Assembly: GCA_037178675.1 (NCBI GenBank) | Contig: JAYMGJ010000281.1 | Coordinates: 62,001-126,000 of the forward strand | Source: Scleroderma bovista | Lineage: Eukaryota; Basidiomycota; Agaricomycetes; Boletales; Sclerodermataceae | DNA: 64,000 nucleotides | Direction of reading: 5' to 3' | Shown here: piece by piece, positions 22,413 to 34,122 of the stretch | Numbering within the stretch: position 1 is the stretch's first letter | How the letters are laid out: each line of letters opens with the position of its first letter | Made by a program: the position numbers and the translations under genes | The notes under the pieces: model-generated | Database searches by the model: none | What the model was told of the DNA's origin: nothing | The model's input: the letters and a program-made list of their open reading frames with translations, nothing else

Positions 22413-23207
22413 ATGCCCGGCACACAGAGAGTGAGTGGTGTACGAGCCATGACAGTGCAGTGGTACTTACATACCTGACACTCGAAGTCCCGACACGTTG
22501 TGCTCGTAGTTGGGAATACAGGATCAGGCATAAGCTCCACCATAAACCTCATCGCCGATTGCCCTGTGAGCAACTCCGGTCCAGATGCACCACGACTCAC
22601 TCGGAGAGTCAAGTCATATCCCGTGGATATCAATCACACAGACATCGACAACAGCATAGTGATCCACCACAACCAGCACCCTATTTCTCTGTATGAGATA
22701 CCTGGTTTCGAGGGCCACAATCACGATGCTAAACTCATCAAGTACATCCAATGCTTACACAAAAGCGTACGGATCGATCTTGTGCTTTACTGCGTACGAC
22801 ACCCGCTTAGAAGGTTGCCACATACCTGCGAGGCGTTAAAGGCAACCTTGCAGGGTGTACCGTTTGCAGCCGTTGTTACCGGGTTAGAGTTGGAGCCTAG
22901 GAATATGCGAGATTGGTGGACGAGGCCTTCCGGGGAAGGTTCAAGGTTGTCGAATGGAGCTGCGTTGGGGAGTAGCCTTCACCTGTCATTTGGTGACTAT
23001 GCCTGTGTGACGACACTGCCAGCCGCGCACGCCGACCATCACCCTCGCCTTCGGGATCGTAGAAAAGAGTCCCAAGTGCAGTTGTGGGCTCTCATATGCA
23101 GGCACTGTGATCGACACGACAGAGTACCTGGCTCTGGAATACCGTGTCCGAGATACATGGCCGCGCTGGATATCATGAGGACAGCTGCTTCCGTTTCTTC
23201 GTATTAA
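22413..23207 (+). CDS. AIG1/septin-like P-loop GTPase paralog 3, Walker A lysine absent
   Basis: A very short first exon (22413-22430, MPGTQR) joins 22488-23207 to give ~245 residues. G1 is LVVGNTGSGISSTINLIADC, where the Lys is Ile. The G3 equivalent reads YEIPGFEGH, so the Asp of DxxG is Glu. The G4 region is AAVVTGLELEP and the tail DWWTRPSGEGS, with YACVTTLPAAH further on. This copy has diverged furthest from paralogs 1 and 2 and has a longer C-terminus. The short first exon is inferred from splice signals (GTGAGT donor, CGAAG acceptor) and frame. Confidence 0.72.
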
Positions 23208-23449
23208 ATACACGATGCTTTTGGTTTCCACCGAGTTCGTGCATGTTTGCCATTCTATGTAGCACTAAGTACTAGGACCATTGGCATGTATCTCACATCA
23301 TTGGAACGCGTTTATTCTGGGACATTTTTGACGAGTTTCTAACATCCCAGACTCTTGGAGTAGCGGCCAATAAGGTTGATGATTCCGCACTTAGGCCAGA
23401 TCATTGGTGGACATCGTTACAAAGTTAGAATAGCCTCCAGTAAGGGAGA

Positions 23450-24400
23450 CTGCTGAATTAGCGGTCCAGCCAACGCATTGAGAAACTGTTGGAATATCAA
23501 GTTGGCTTGGGGTTCGAAGACTACGGTGTCAGCGTTAGTGTTCGAGTTGCACAAAAGCAAAAATGGATTATTTATGAGAATGGAGAACAGACGCACATAT
23601 GGAGTGTCGGAGGACAGTTGCCGGGTCGGTTGGTGATTGAACTGCAAGAGTGTTTACTGGACTGACTATTTCAGTGGATTGTCCACGAGTTGCAATGAGC
23701 CATTCTGTGGAGTCTAGAAGGGATCGCTGTCTTTCGGCGAGTGTGATTGCACATACAGGATGTACCGGGCCTCGAGGATGTTTAATCAGAGCCTGCATTG
23801 ATAGATAGATCAACAGTGCCTTGCTGATTATTGGGTCCTCGGGTAATGAAGGAACCGAGGAAATACAAACCTGCAAATCTCGACATTAGTCTTATCACAA
23901 TCTGTGAATTCGAGTGGTACACACAAATGGGAGTCGGGTCAGTTGGCCATGCAGCGCCAGGTCCACACGAATTCATTGAATACAATGACGCAATGGATAC
24001 AGGGTCTGGCAACTTTGCCACACTGGAGAACGACCATCGTCAGCCCACGTCGGAGGAAGCACTGGAGCGACTTGACTTGATCGATGTCGCTCCAATGTTT
24101 CTTCCGCGGAGATTCGAAGACCACGTTGTAAATTGTGATCCTCGGTGTTCGACTTGGACCATTCCTGACTCCTGAGTACTGTATGTAGCGGAGAGAACGG
24201 ACGATGGTCTAGAGTGTCGAAGAACAGTCGTTAGTTCGGTCACTTCGTGAATGAACCGCACGTCTCTATGAGCTACTGTGTCTTTTGGAGAATGGCTGAG
24301 CAGAGTGACACCAGCGAACTGTTTGCGAGGTCTACAATGATTTTGACCGAGCCTTGAGAGTGTTCAACTCGACTTGGTGCAGGTCGACGATGTGTCGTTG
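23450..24400. repeat. two diverged copies of a ~0.6 kb unit, no intact gene
   Basis: Short matching strings recur about 600 bp apart: TTCGAAGACTACG near 23516 and TTCGAAGACCACG near 24113; GAGTGTCGGAGGACAGT near 23600 and GAGTGTCGAAGAACAGT near 24213. Both sit inside longer, weaker similarity. This looks like an old tandem duplication of a gene fragment, with frames now broken. I do not recognise the parent gene. Confidence 0.4.
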
Positions 24401-24593
24401 GGGGATATACCAAACGGTTGGCATGTGAGGACCTCGAGTTGAACTTCTCATTACGCAAAGAAGCGGGTCCAAATTATGTATGATCCTTCCGGACCACCAA
24501 CAAACCGTGTTGCATGCCAATAGAGCCGCCACTGCAGGGTGAGATTCTGTAGCTTATCTCCCTCCAGAGGGCTCTCACACTGGCCCCACACAG

Positions 24594-27500
24594 ATGCAAC
24601 TCAGACTGGCGCACACATGCACTTTGCGTTCCCTGGCGAAGCAACTGAGCCCATTGGGCGGTAGAGTAGTTGCCCTGCGACGGGCATACCACGATGAATC
24701 ATTCGGATTCCGCAAGCCACGGCAGTTTACTATGCCGGATTGTGCGTCTCCCATTTCCCTCCCAGTTGAATTTGGAAGTCGACCTTTCTGTCTTACCAGA
24801 TACCCCTGTCCAGTTGAGCAACCGTGCGACAAATGCCTCACTGTTGCGTTACGCAGATGCCCTTCGTACTCATGGCCACCGCGCCGCATCCATCGATCCT
24901 TTGGGTCTACTCCAGCAGGAACGCGTTGCCGCTCTCGAGCCAAGTCGTTATGGACTCTCAGACCCTGAGGCCACCTACGATATCAATGGTATCCTATGGA
25001 CTGCAGGTGAACAAGCACCGGAGAAACGGTGGGCCCTGCGTGACATCACTAATTTCTTGAACACCACATATGTTGGTCGCATTGCGTATGAATACATGGA
25101 CCTCCCCAGCAAGACCGAGCGACTCTGGTTCTCTCATTTGCTTGAGTCTCAGTCAACCGTTTCTACGCGTGACTGCAGCCCAGCCCGTCAACAGAGGATC
25201 TATGAGTTACTCGCTCGTTCTGAAGTCCTTGATACGTTCTTACAATCCAAGTTCCCGAATTTGAAGAGGTATGGTCTCGAAGGAGGTGAATCCATGTTAC
25301 CTGCCTTAGACGCTTTAATTGGGGAAGCTGCCCAAGGTGTGTATATATTCCTATGGATCTGTCTTGGCGATAAATACTTGGATATCAGCGGGTATGACAC
25401 ATATCATTCTTGCAATGCCGCACCGTGGGCGATTGAACCTCCTCACCGGGCTGCTTGGATACGACTTGGCTGCGCTCTTTCACAAAATAAAGGGCGGAGC
25501 GGAGGTGTCAGTCGAAGGAGAACAAATCAGTGGGGACGTACTTAGCCATCTGGGTATGCTCTATTTCTATGTGAAGATCTCGATTGACGACCCGTTGCCA
25601 GTGGCATCTCCAACGCTGAACTACGATGGGAAGGAAATCAAGGTATCACTCCTTCCGAACCCTTCCCACCTTGGTATGTTCCACCACGACGAATAAATGC
25701 TGTTTTCCCCTTAAATCCTCTCTCTACCAGAGGCTGTTAATCCTGTTGCACTTGGTAAAGCACGTGCAAAACAGTACAGTCTCTTGAAAGCCTTAGAGAA
25801 GGGCGGAGAGAACATGGAAGGATGCATGCTCGGTGACAAGGTCAGCGTGTTTTAGGTGTTATGTATACCAGTTACTTGACGTACCTTTAGGTGATGTGCG
25901 TTCAGCTTCACGGTGATGCAAGCTTTACTGGACAGGGTGTCGTGATGGAGAGCCTCGGATTCAGTACGTGGTTGCTTTCTTCCTGAGTGAACTGGACCCC
26001 CCTAGGGCTATCTACGTCCTGGACTGTCGTTTTTCAATCCATATGGTCCTCTTCAAACTCTGATACATTGATTTATTTTGTGCAGGTAATCTCCCGCATT
26101 ATACCAGCGGAGGAAGTGTGCATATTGTTGTAAAGTATGCTATATACTCTTTCGCTACCTCTCTGTGACCGCTAAAGTTGCTCTTTGCTCTGATCAATAG
26201 TAACAAGTAAGGCTACTCAACACTGGACACCTCTGTCGCTCACAGTTTTTGTCCTCACGCATTCCTTTAGTATCGGTTACACGACTCCCGCATCATCTGC
26301 TCGTTCCTCCTTTTATTGCTCCGAGGTTGCGAAGATGATCAACTGTCCAGTGCTGCATGTCAACGGCGATCATCCCGAAGGTTTGTGGCTCGTTTCACTC
26401 TCCTATGCTAATGACGTTCTATTCAATCCCTTCATACAGACGTTGTTCGTGCTATTGAAATTGCCTTCAAATACCGCAATTACTTCAGAAAGGATATTGT
26501 CATCGATCTGCTCGTTTATCGACGTTGGTATGTTCTAGTTGTCTTTTTAACGTGACACCAGCCAGATCATCGCGCCTGACAGGGGTCATAATGAACTTGA
26601 CGAGCCCGCATTTACCCAACCGCTGATGTATCAGAAGATTCGAGCCAGACGCAGCGTGCCAGAGTTGTACGAAGACAAACTTGTGGTAGGTATCTCTTAA
26701 GATATGGCTTCGAATCAAAGGCCGTTTGTGGTTTTTTTACTGATGTCATGTCATACCATGTTCCCTGTCGCATTACATATATGCAGACCGAAGGCATGCT
26801 GTCCGGGGATGCTGCTCTGTCATTACGCAATTCGTATAAATTGATGCTCACGGACGCTCTTTCTCTCTCGGCATCCTACTCTCCGCCGCTGGTAAAACTG
26901 GAGGGACAGTGGGGTAGCACAAATGTAGACGGGAAAGATACGAAAATGGTGTGGCCTGGCTCACCCGAGGCACAGACATTTGATACGGGCGTGGGCACCG
27001 ACTTGTTGAGAGAGGTAGGCAGAGCCAGTGTGGCCGTTCCGGAGGAATTTGTAAGTGCGCAATATCTCCCAGATGGTCGGATCTGAAGTTGCAGGACGAC
27101 AGGAGATACATCCTCGTTTGCTTAGGCACGTCAAGAATCGCTTAGCAGCACTTGAGAAGGGAGAAGGATTGGACTGGGCAACTGCGGAGGCAAGTTAACT
27201 CTGGTAGGGCCGCCAACTAGCTAACCTCCTAAGCAGGCCCTTTCCTTTGGATCGCTCATGCGCGAGGGTTGTGACGTCCGCATAGCTGGACAGGACGTTG
27301 GCCGGGGGACATTCAGCCATCGGTAAGATGATTATTTGGTCCTATTGAGCTGCAGTTGATATGTACATTAGGCATGCGATGCTTGTTGATCAGAAGACCG
27401 AAGGGGTAGTGGTTCCCTTGAATTATGCCTTGCGTAGAGCAACAGGAAAGCTGGAGCTCGCAAATAGTTCGTGATTTCTTGGTTTTCCTTTTTCATATTT

Positions 27501-28661
27501 TTTTAATTCTCCATCTGTACATCAGGTTCATTGAGTGAGATGGCCGTTTTAGGTGTAGGTTACTTGGATGGTGACGAGATCTGCATCTGCTGACAAGGAT
27601 TAGTTCGAGTATGGTGCATCCTGGGAGAGACCTGACCTATTGCCGATCTGGGAAGCGCAAGTGAGCCAAGTTCATTCTGTTGGATGATGCTCCTTGACAA
27701 ATCTCTGTCCCAAAGTTTGGAGACTTCTTCAATGGTGCACAAGTTATTATTGATACCTTCATTTCCAGTGCTGAAAGTGAGTCCTAATAATTGGACGTAG
27801 ACAATCTTACTCACCCCGGATGCAGCCAAATGGGCGAAACAGAGTGGCATCGTGCTACTACTCCCGCATGGCCTTGATGGCGCAGGCCCAGAACACTCAT
27901 CTTGTCGGATTGAACGAATGCTTCAGGTACGATTGGTCTCTCGTGGTATCTGTCTTATACTAACAAAACGTTCCAGCTCACTAATGATTCGTTTGACCCT
28001 CAATGCAAGACGAACATCAACATGCACGTTGTTTTTCCAACCACTCCTGCTCAGTATTTCCACCTTCTTCGTCGTCAAATGAGGCGCAACTATCGCAAGC
28101 CCCTCGTCGTCGCTGCCCCGAAAGGTCTTCTGCGCCTTGCGGTGCGTGTCACTCGTGTGATTGACATTTGCAGGTTAACTCACGCTACTCAAGGCCGCTT
28201 CGTCCACTTTCGCCGATATGCTGCCTGGAACGAAGTTCCAACCTGTGTTGTCTGATTCCTTCCCCCCTTCCAATGACGTGGAGCGTGTGGTATTCATGAG
28301 TGGTAAACTGTACTATGATCTTGTCAAGGAGCGCGCTGCAAGAGGGCTGGAAGGACGCGTTGCAATTGTTCGCATCGAAGAACTCGCGCCTTTCCCATTT
28401 TCTCGGCTTGCAGATGTGCTGCGGTCATATACGAGTATGTCAAAGGGCATGGACTGGGTGTGGGTTCAAGAGGAACCGAAGAACCAGGGAGCGTGGATCC
28501 ATGTGAAGGATCGGTTGGAAATGGTATTGAGGGACTTGGATGTTCAGGACGGTGTGAGGTATGTTGGCAGACGCGAGGATGCGGTGCCTGCACCGGGTAT
28601 CGGGAAAGTATATCAAGTTCAACAGAAGGCTGTCGTGGATGACGCTTTTGCAGAATTGTAA
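24594..28661 (+). CDS. 2-oxoadipate/2-oxoglutarate dehydrogenase E1, DHTKD1 type (copy A)
   Basis: This is a thiamine-diphosphate E1 subunit of a mitochondrial 2-oxo acid dehydrogenase. DHTKD1 acts on 2-oxoadipate in lysine and tryptophan breakdown (family knowledge). The N-terminus from 24594 is basic ([20 protein letters not shown]), like a targeting peptide, and then AYHDESFGF. Conserved blocks follow: [108 protein letters not shown] (with Ala), [48 protein letters not shown] and [22 protein letters not shown] (rather than RRHGHNE) and [11 protein letters not shown] favour DHTKD1 over OGDH. There are many small introns, including one at 24742-24799 and a 6-nt exon at 26201-26206. This copy keeps the signature residues that copies B and C have lost. 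Confidence 0.9.
26201..26206 (+). other. 6-nt microexon in DHTKD1 copy A
   Basis: TAACAA lies between an AATAG acceptor and a GTAAG donor. With flanking exons ending in AA and beginning with T it completes NNN in the IVVNNNIGYTTP motif. The same six bases are in the same place in copies B (49719-49724) and C (56693-56698). Confidence 0.8.
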
Positions 28662-30494
28662 GTACCTGGGTCATGTAAATAGAACTTTGCAGATTTTGGA
28701 TATTGGAAGCATGTTCAGAGTGAAGACCGAGATCTCAACGTGAGTCCTGCAAAATGGACTATCCCATGTCATTGCAAGCTCCTGAGGATTTTCTGTGTTG
28801 CCTGTAGGTGTATTTCTCTTCCCCTGCCATTCTTCTCCCTCTGTATGTCGACTTGCTATGGTAGTGGTGAGCCTTGGTCGAATGTGGAGCTCTTGAGCAG
28901 AGGAGCGAATCGCAATTCTAAATGAAAATAGTAGACTGTCAGCGGTTCACAAATCATTTATCCACCTCTCTGGCGGACTAAGCAACTAGATGCGCCAGTA
29001 TGGGCGATGGACGCATTGGGATGTATGAAAATAACAAAACATCAATAGCTGGCGGGCAAAAAGTCGATCAGATTTACACACTTGCTGACAGCCTGAGGCG
29101 GCGCGAACGCTCGGAGAACATCTAAATGAGATGCCTGTATCAATACAAGACAAAAGTTGGCACCAACGCGACGGTATACTAAGCGGCGGTCTGCAACGCA
29201 CGTTAGACAAAGAACTTGTAACAGGACCAACAGTCCGCGCGGGTGACTCTCTGGAATTCGAATGCAATACCTGCATTCAGGCACAACGGGTTGCGAGACT
29301 AATCTGAGAGTACTTGAAAAATCATGGACTCGGAGAACATATCAACTTTGCTTCCCATGGGGAGCACACTTTACATTATAACTGAGACTCGTGATAAATT
29401 TGATTGTATCGAGGGAGTCCACTGGAGAGGTACTAGAATCAAGTACTGCGGTGATATGATATCCCTTACAGTGATACATATATGATTACTCAGGGGCAAT
29501 TACATGGGACAAGTGTAATAGACCCGGTGAATACAACGGCCGCCGAAGAACAAGCTGGAATAATTTTCCCGTCCGTCCTTCAAACAAACAGGAATAGTAC
29601 ATGTCATCATCTCACCGTCACTTCATCCTGAGCTCCAGTAAAGTTCATTGAGTCCAGATGTCCTTACGTAATCAACCCTTTTCGCACCTGGTATCATCAC
29701 ACGACCGCTCAAAGAGTGAACGATAGAACGCAAGTAAGTCGATAGAGACAGCCATGCGGGGTTGAGAGGGCGCAGTGGGGAATAGGCCAGCATGGACAAG
29801 GACTTGGGCGACCGTGGAGCATTTGCAGCTCACAACTTCAGTGGTGACAAAATCTGCAGGCAGTCAGATTCTGCGCTATGATAAGTAAACACTCACGGTC
29901 GAATAGCAGACATAGGATTTTAACTACCTTCCGCTCACAGTCATTCTGTTTGCACAGTGAGATGGATGGCGAGCAAGGTGGGAGCGGTTTTCCTAGCGTT
30001 CTAGACGTGTAGTTTAGGAATGGCAAGACGAGAGTGGGGATAAGGGATTTCCAGCTGATATAGCCCCGCTGATATGATCTGTCGAAAGCTCGTCAAGTAG
30101 CGAGGGGGATCTGAAACGAGTTCCCTTGCAATCATCATTTTTTCTGGCGCTCTAGGTCTTACATATGCCGCTTCAGATATGCTCCCATTAACCCCCACCC
30201 TGAAGCCAAACACATTGCCCAATAGTGGTTCGCCTTACCTGTTGCTACATTTGCGTTCCCAAGATGAAATGATCCTGACCATTCGAATCACATAACTTGC
30301 GAGGTATGTACGGATACTCAACCTCAGATGTGGTCTGCATTCGTAACACCACTTATCCATTCCAGCACGCTTTCATCACAATGATTTTCATATCAAGAAG
30401 ACAGTCTGCTCTGCCATGCACAAACGGATCAATCCGGTACAGTTACAGACAGTAGTCTCAAGACGTTCCACCGGCATGATATTTCATCACATTT
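28662..30494. other. intergenic, no gene seen
   Basis: Spacer between the DHTKD1 copy A stop and the first hydrophobin stop. Only short overlapping frames are present, none with a motif. It should include the 3' untranslated ends of both convergent genes. Confidence 0.45.
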
Positions 30495-30961
30495 CATAGG
30501 TTGACGTTAGTGCAACCAACGTTGACAAGGCCATTCTGTGCAATACATCAGGGAAGGCCCTTCTATCATTGTCACATACGGAACACTTACGAAAACAGCA
30601 TTCTGGCAGCAGACTGACTGCTGGGAGCAGCTAGCACCACTTGCGACACCTATGACGGTGATAGGAGAGCAGTTGATGGCCAAGAGAGGGCCGACGACGG
30701 GGATGGTGCCGACAATTCCCAACAGCCCAGCGAGCAGATTGGCGTTGTTTTGGGTAGCCTACGATGAGCAAGTGACTGGTTAGCGGTTGTCTTTGGAAGA
30801 GGAAAAGCGTGATCACTTACCTGGAAGGTCGATCCACAGCATTGAAGAGTGCCATTGCTGCAGCTGCTACCAGTGCGGGCAGCGATGGGTTCTGGGGCGG
30901 CGGCGACGACGGAGGAGAGGGCAATAACTGGCAAGAGGAGGGCAGATGCGCGGATGAACAT
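30495..30961 (-). CDS. class I hydrophobin 1
   Basis: A secreted, amphipathic cell-wall coat protein of the fungal surface. Start at 30961 opens with a signal peptide ([19 protein letters not shown] then AAAPEP). Three exons join at GSTFQ/ATQNNA and QNAVF/NGLVNV, with GTAAGT donors; the stop is at 30495-30497. Eight cysteines follow the hydrophobin plan: C-X6-CC-X34-C-X13-C-X5-CC-X12-C. The 34-residue C3-C4 and 13-residue C4-C5 loops and the hydrophobic core [20 protein letters not shown] indicate class I. The mature protein is about 85 residues. It is a close tandem paralog of the gene at 33649-34122, in the same orientation. Confidence 0.95.
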
Positions 30962-31219
30962 TTTGACTGAGTTATGGGGATTGGTGCACTAGCTAGCTGG
31001 GACTGGCAGTCTTTGCTGGAGAGCACTGGTCGGACCAGTGGGGCTTTTATGCCCCTCGGGTGCAAGTGAGTGTATGCTTGTTTGTCTGTTGTTTTCGGGT
31101 AGCGTAAGGAACAGGTGGAGTGCAGCATGTCTTCTGTGTACAAATCTTCTCGTTAACAGGAACACTATTAAGGGTTGCCCGACTTACGCGGTTGTGATCA
31201 GGTACATTCATATTTCCAT

Positions 31220-31338
31220 CATCTGAGGAAGAGACTCAAAATTGACGAAGTTTTGAATTAGATCTGAAGACTACCCGAAGGCACTTATCCTTATAAGGGG
31301 TGGATTCCACTGGAATCCACCGGCTAGTGTATCAGATG
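31220..31338 (+). mobile_element. 119 bp MITE-like element, copy 1
   Basis: The element begins CATCTGA and ends TCAGATG, a 7 bp terminal inverted repeat. It is flanked by AT on both sides, a possible 2 bp target duplication. It contains an internal palindrome GGTGGATTCCACTGGAATCC extending to ...ACC, and CCTTATAAGG. It has no coding capacity. By eye it is identical over all 119 bases to the reverse complement of 46634-46752. Confidence 0.8.
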
Positions 31339-33648
31339 ATCCTTCAATATTTTTGTCCATCATGTGCATTCTTGATTCGGAAGGCAGGTGAATGGGCGGG
31401 CACACGTAAAAGATAGTCAAGATCAATGCGGTCATGGTGAGGGCGATTGAACATTGCCTCCGGCACGAGGCCCCCAGTGACGCTACACTTTTGAATACTT
31501 CGGTGACCTCTCTGATTGGGCGAGACGAGTCGGCTAAGCAAAGTAATTCAGTTAAGCGTCATTATGGCTGGCCACAGTGACGCTCGAATAGTACGTCATG
31601 CTAATTTGCGCCCGCTGTCTATCCACAGTACATAAATGATGGAGTGATTTACGGGGGAACAAACATGACATTTCCTCTTAAGGACCTGCTGTAGCTGAAT
31701 GCTTGACAGGCCGAGGATCCCATGATTCCCATCAAACGAACATGTTACGTTAAGATGCACGGTCAGACTTGGCCTGGGAGATTAACGTAAGTTACAAGCT
31801 TGGAGTATGTACTATCATTGGACCACAGTAATGCATAATCTTCACTGTGAGTCACTGAATCTCTACAACACAACAATTTCATGCCCTCGGCTTCCTGTGG
31901 ATGATCCCAATGGTTCTTGTCTATAACTCTGCGCAAATACGGTATTTATTTGTGGTGCAAGAGGGATTTGGAAGGATTTGGAGCGAAGAAAACCAGATTC
32001 CAAAGTTCTGTCAATCCCCCCCCTGCCATAACCGGTGACCACTGATGTAATGTAATCTTACAATATTGGGCAATGCCTCGCTTTTCCCTCATTGGCGGAC
32101 CTGATCACGGAAGTATGTACATATGACCACCCTAACCCCGCAGCTGTACTGACCAAACAGGGTCTAAGTTGATTCAATCTCGCATATGTTGAGAATTGGT
32201 GTGCATGCAATACATATATCGCGGCAAAAACGACATGCAGACAATGGGTGTATTTACACGTGGATCAATCAATTACGGTTCAACATTCAATTGGTTTGCG
32301 TCAAGGATATCGCATGTCGTTTGTTGTGAATCGGCAAGGGCATCACTGCTTTCCTGACTTCAACTATCAAGGCCAAGTAACAACCGCTCATAGTGGTAAC
32401 CTAGCGCGGTGATTGAAGGGTGTAGATCCACACCCTTCTTCGGAACCCATCACCGCGCCACTCAAACTCTACTTTGAGTATTATGGAGTACAAAGAGTGC
32501 CTTTTTTGGACAAGTGATATTATCGTGTAGCCACTGTAGCTCCACATAATACTCGAAGGGTTTCGGTCCGAGGGAAAATGCTCTTATGCACTGCCCCCGT
32601 TGGAACGGAGTATGAGGAGCTCCGTGAATCGGCTAAGCGATTGTTGTAGGTGTCAGGTTTTATCTACCAAGTCCTGTGTGATTAGTTTTCTGTTCCATTT
32701 CGCGGCGATGTATCTATCGAGGGCTAGACGGACGTTGGTTAACTTTATTCAGCCAGCGTCTTACTGTGCCAGAGCCTTTGTGTGTTCAAACTGCCCCGGA
32801 TCACATTTTCACATCGAAGGACCCATAGTATTAGGTGGGCGGATTCTGAGAAGCCACAGCCGAGGATGCTACCCAGGTGGATCTCCGGCCAGGCTCCCAG
32901 GGACGTTGGCCAGACCGATTTCGCTAGGGACCAGATGGTTTCCGACTGGCCGTGTGGACAGTAGGATGGGCTCCAGGGTTTCTGTTGTTCCCCTTCAGTT
33001 CGGGTAGGCCGCAGGGGGCATGGTCTTCGAAGTTGGGGATGCCCTGCCAGAAGTCGCCGGTTCGGAGGGAGCCATGTAGCGCTCTAAAGAGGTCTGGATC
33101 CGGGGCGTCTTATGTAGGGGTGTTTGGAGTTGCGCTATGTGGATTCGCCTTTCGGAGGAGCCGTTTAGATCTTCTAATGCGTTCCTTGTGCAGTCCCTCC
33201 AGTTACATAATGACATGTCTCGACTCTATCTACAAGGAAAGTGACTAGCTGATCAACTTGAAACCAATGAACAGTCACCCATCTCCGAACAACGCCTGCG
33301 AGTCACGCTCCTTTGTGGTTCAAATCGGGCACTCGACACCTTAGATAGCTAGAACACATCGTCATATGAATCGCACAGTAGAAATACCCCCTCCCGGCGT
33401 TTCCTGGATGCGGGTTCTGTTGATTGTATATCTCGGTTCAACTTTCTTATCGCGGCCACAGGCAGTAAAACTTGGTACGCCACTGAGATGTGTAGCATCA
33501 ATGATGGCCCGCATTTTAAGTTATGTTTTCCTCGCTTCATGTGACTTCAAGACGGCTTCGATGTCATTAATACACTCAGCCAGACAAGGAAAGATCAACG
33601 CTATCTAGGATATGTGCAAGATGCTTCCACCGTTACCCCTGTTCACTT
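31339..33648. other. spacer between hydrophobin genes with hairpins and a degenerate stretch
   Basis: No intact gene is visible. The region contains the nested hairpin described separately. A 135-codon frame at 32600-33007 lies within a stretch of different composition that may be old transposon sequence, but no reverse transcriptase or transposase motif could be recognised. Confidence 0.4.
32404..32458. repeat. nested perfect inverted repeats (hairpin)
   Basis: Outer arms GCGCGGTGAT (32404-32413) and ATCACCGCGC (32449-32458) are perfectly complementary. Inside them GAAGGGTGT (32415-32423) pairs with ACACCCTTC (32430-32438) around a 6 nt loop AGATCC. A second, imperfect inverted pair, CTTTGAGTATTATGGAG at 32472-32488 and its partner at 32540-32558, follows directly. 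Confidence 0.75.
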
Positions 33649-34122
33649 TTACAAACCAAGGTTGATGTTCGAGCAACCAACGTTGACGAGGCCATTCTGT
33701 GCGGTGCATCAGGTAAAACCCTGCTATGACAGTTGTATATGGAACACCTACGAAAGCAGCGTTCTGGCAGCAAACGGTTTGCTGCGCGCAGTTAGCACCA
33801 CTGCCAACACCTAGGACGGTGATAGGAGAGCAGCTGATGGCCAGAAGAGGGCCGACGATGGGGATGCTGCCGACAATTCCCAACAGCCCGGCGAGCAGAT
33901 TGGCGTTGGTTTGAGTAGCCTACAATGAGCAAGTGACTGGTTAACAGTTGTCTTTGGAAGAGGCAAAGCGAGATGACTTGCCTGGAAGGTCGATCCGCAG
34001 CATTGCAGAGTGCCATTGCTGCAGCTGTCACCAGTGCGGGCGGCGATTGGCTCTGGTGCAGCAGCGACGACGGAGGAAAGAGCCAGAACTGGCAAGAGGA
34101 GGGTAGATGCACGGATGAACAT
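33649..34122 (-). CDS. class I hydrophobin 2
   Basis: Tandem paralog of hydrophobin 1 with the same three-exon structure. The signal peptide is [19 protein letters not shown]. The mature part runs [18 protein letters not shown], the core [35 protein letters not shown] and, after the last intron, [15 protein letters not shown] with a TAA at 33649-33651. The eight-Cys spacing is the same as in hydrophobin 1; the C-terminus is two residues longer. Differences are mainly conservative (Ser/Asp, Val/Ile, Ser/Ala), so the pair is recent and both members look functional. Confidence 0.95.

Noticed and set aside
24742..24765. Ultrashort introns of 17-24 nt at the first DHTKD1 junction
   Set aside because: The GTGCG...CCCAG stretch differs in length in each copy (24, 17, 22 nt), which first suggested tiny introns. 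Using the next acceptor (TTACCAG, TTTCCAG, TTGCCAG) gives normal introns of 58, 51 and 56 nt and joins MPDY to the QLxNR segment in all three.
32600..33007. Retrotransposon gag or reverse transcriptase fragment
   Set aside because: Composition is unusual, but no zinc knuckle, YxDD box or terminal repeat could be found.
33250..33340. Possible tRNA gene
   Set aside because: GGTTCAAATC near 33317 resembles a B box, but there is no A box at the right distance and no acceptor stem.
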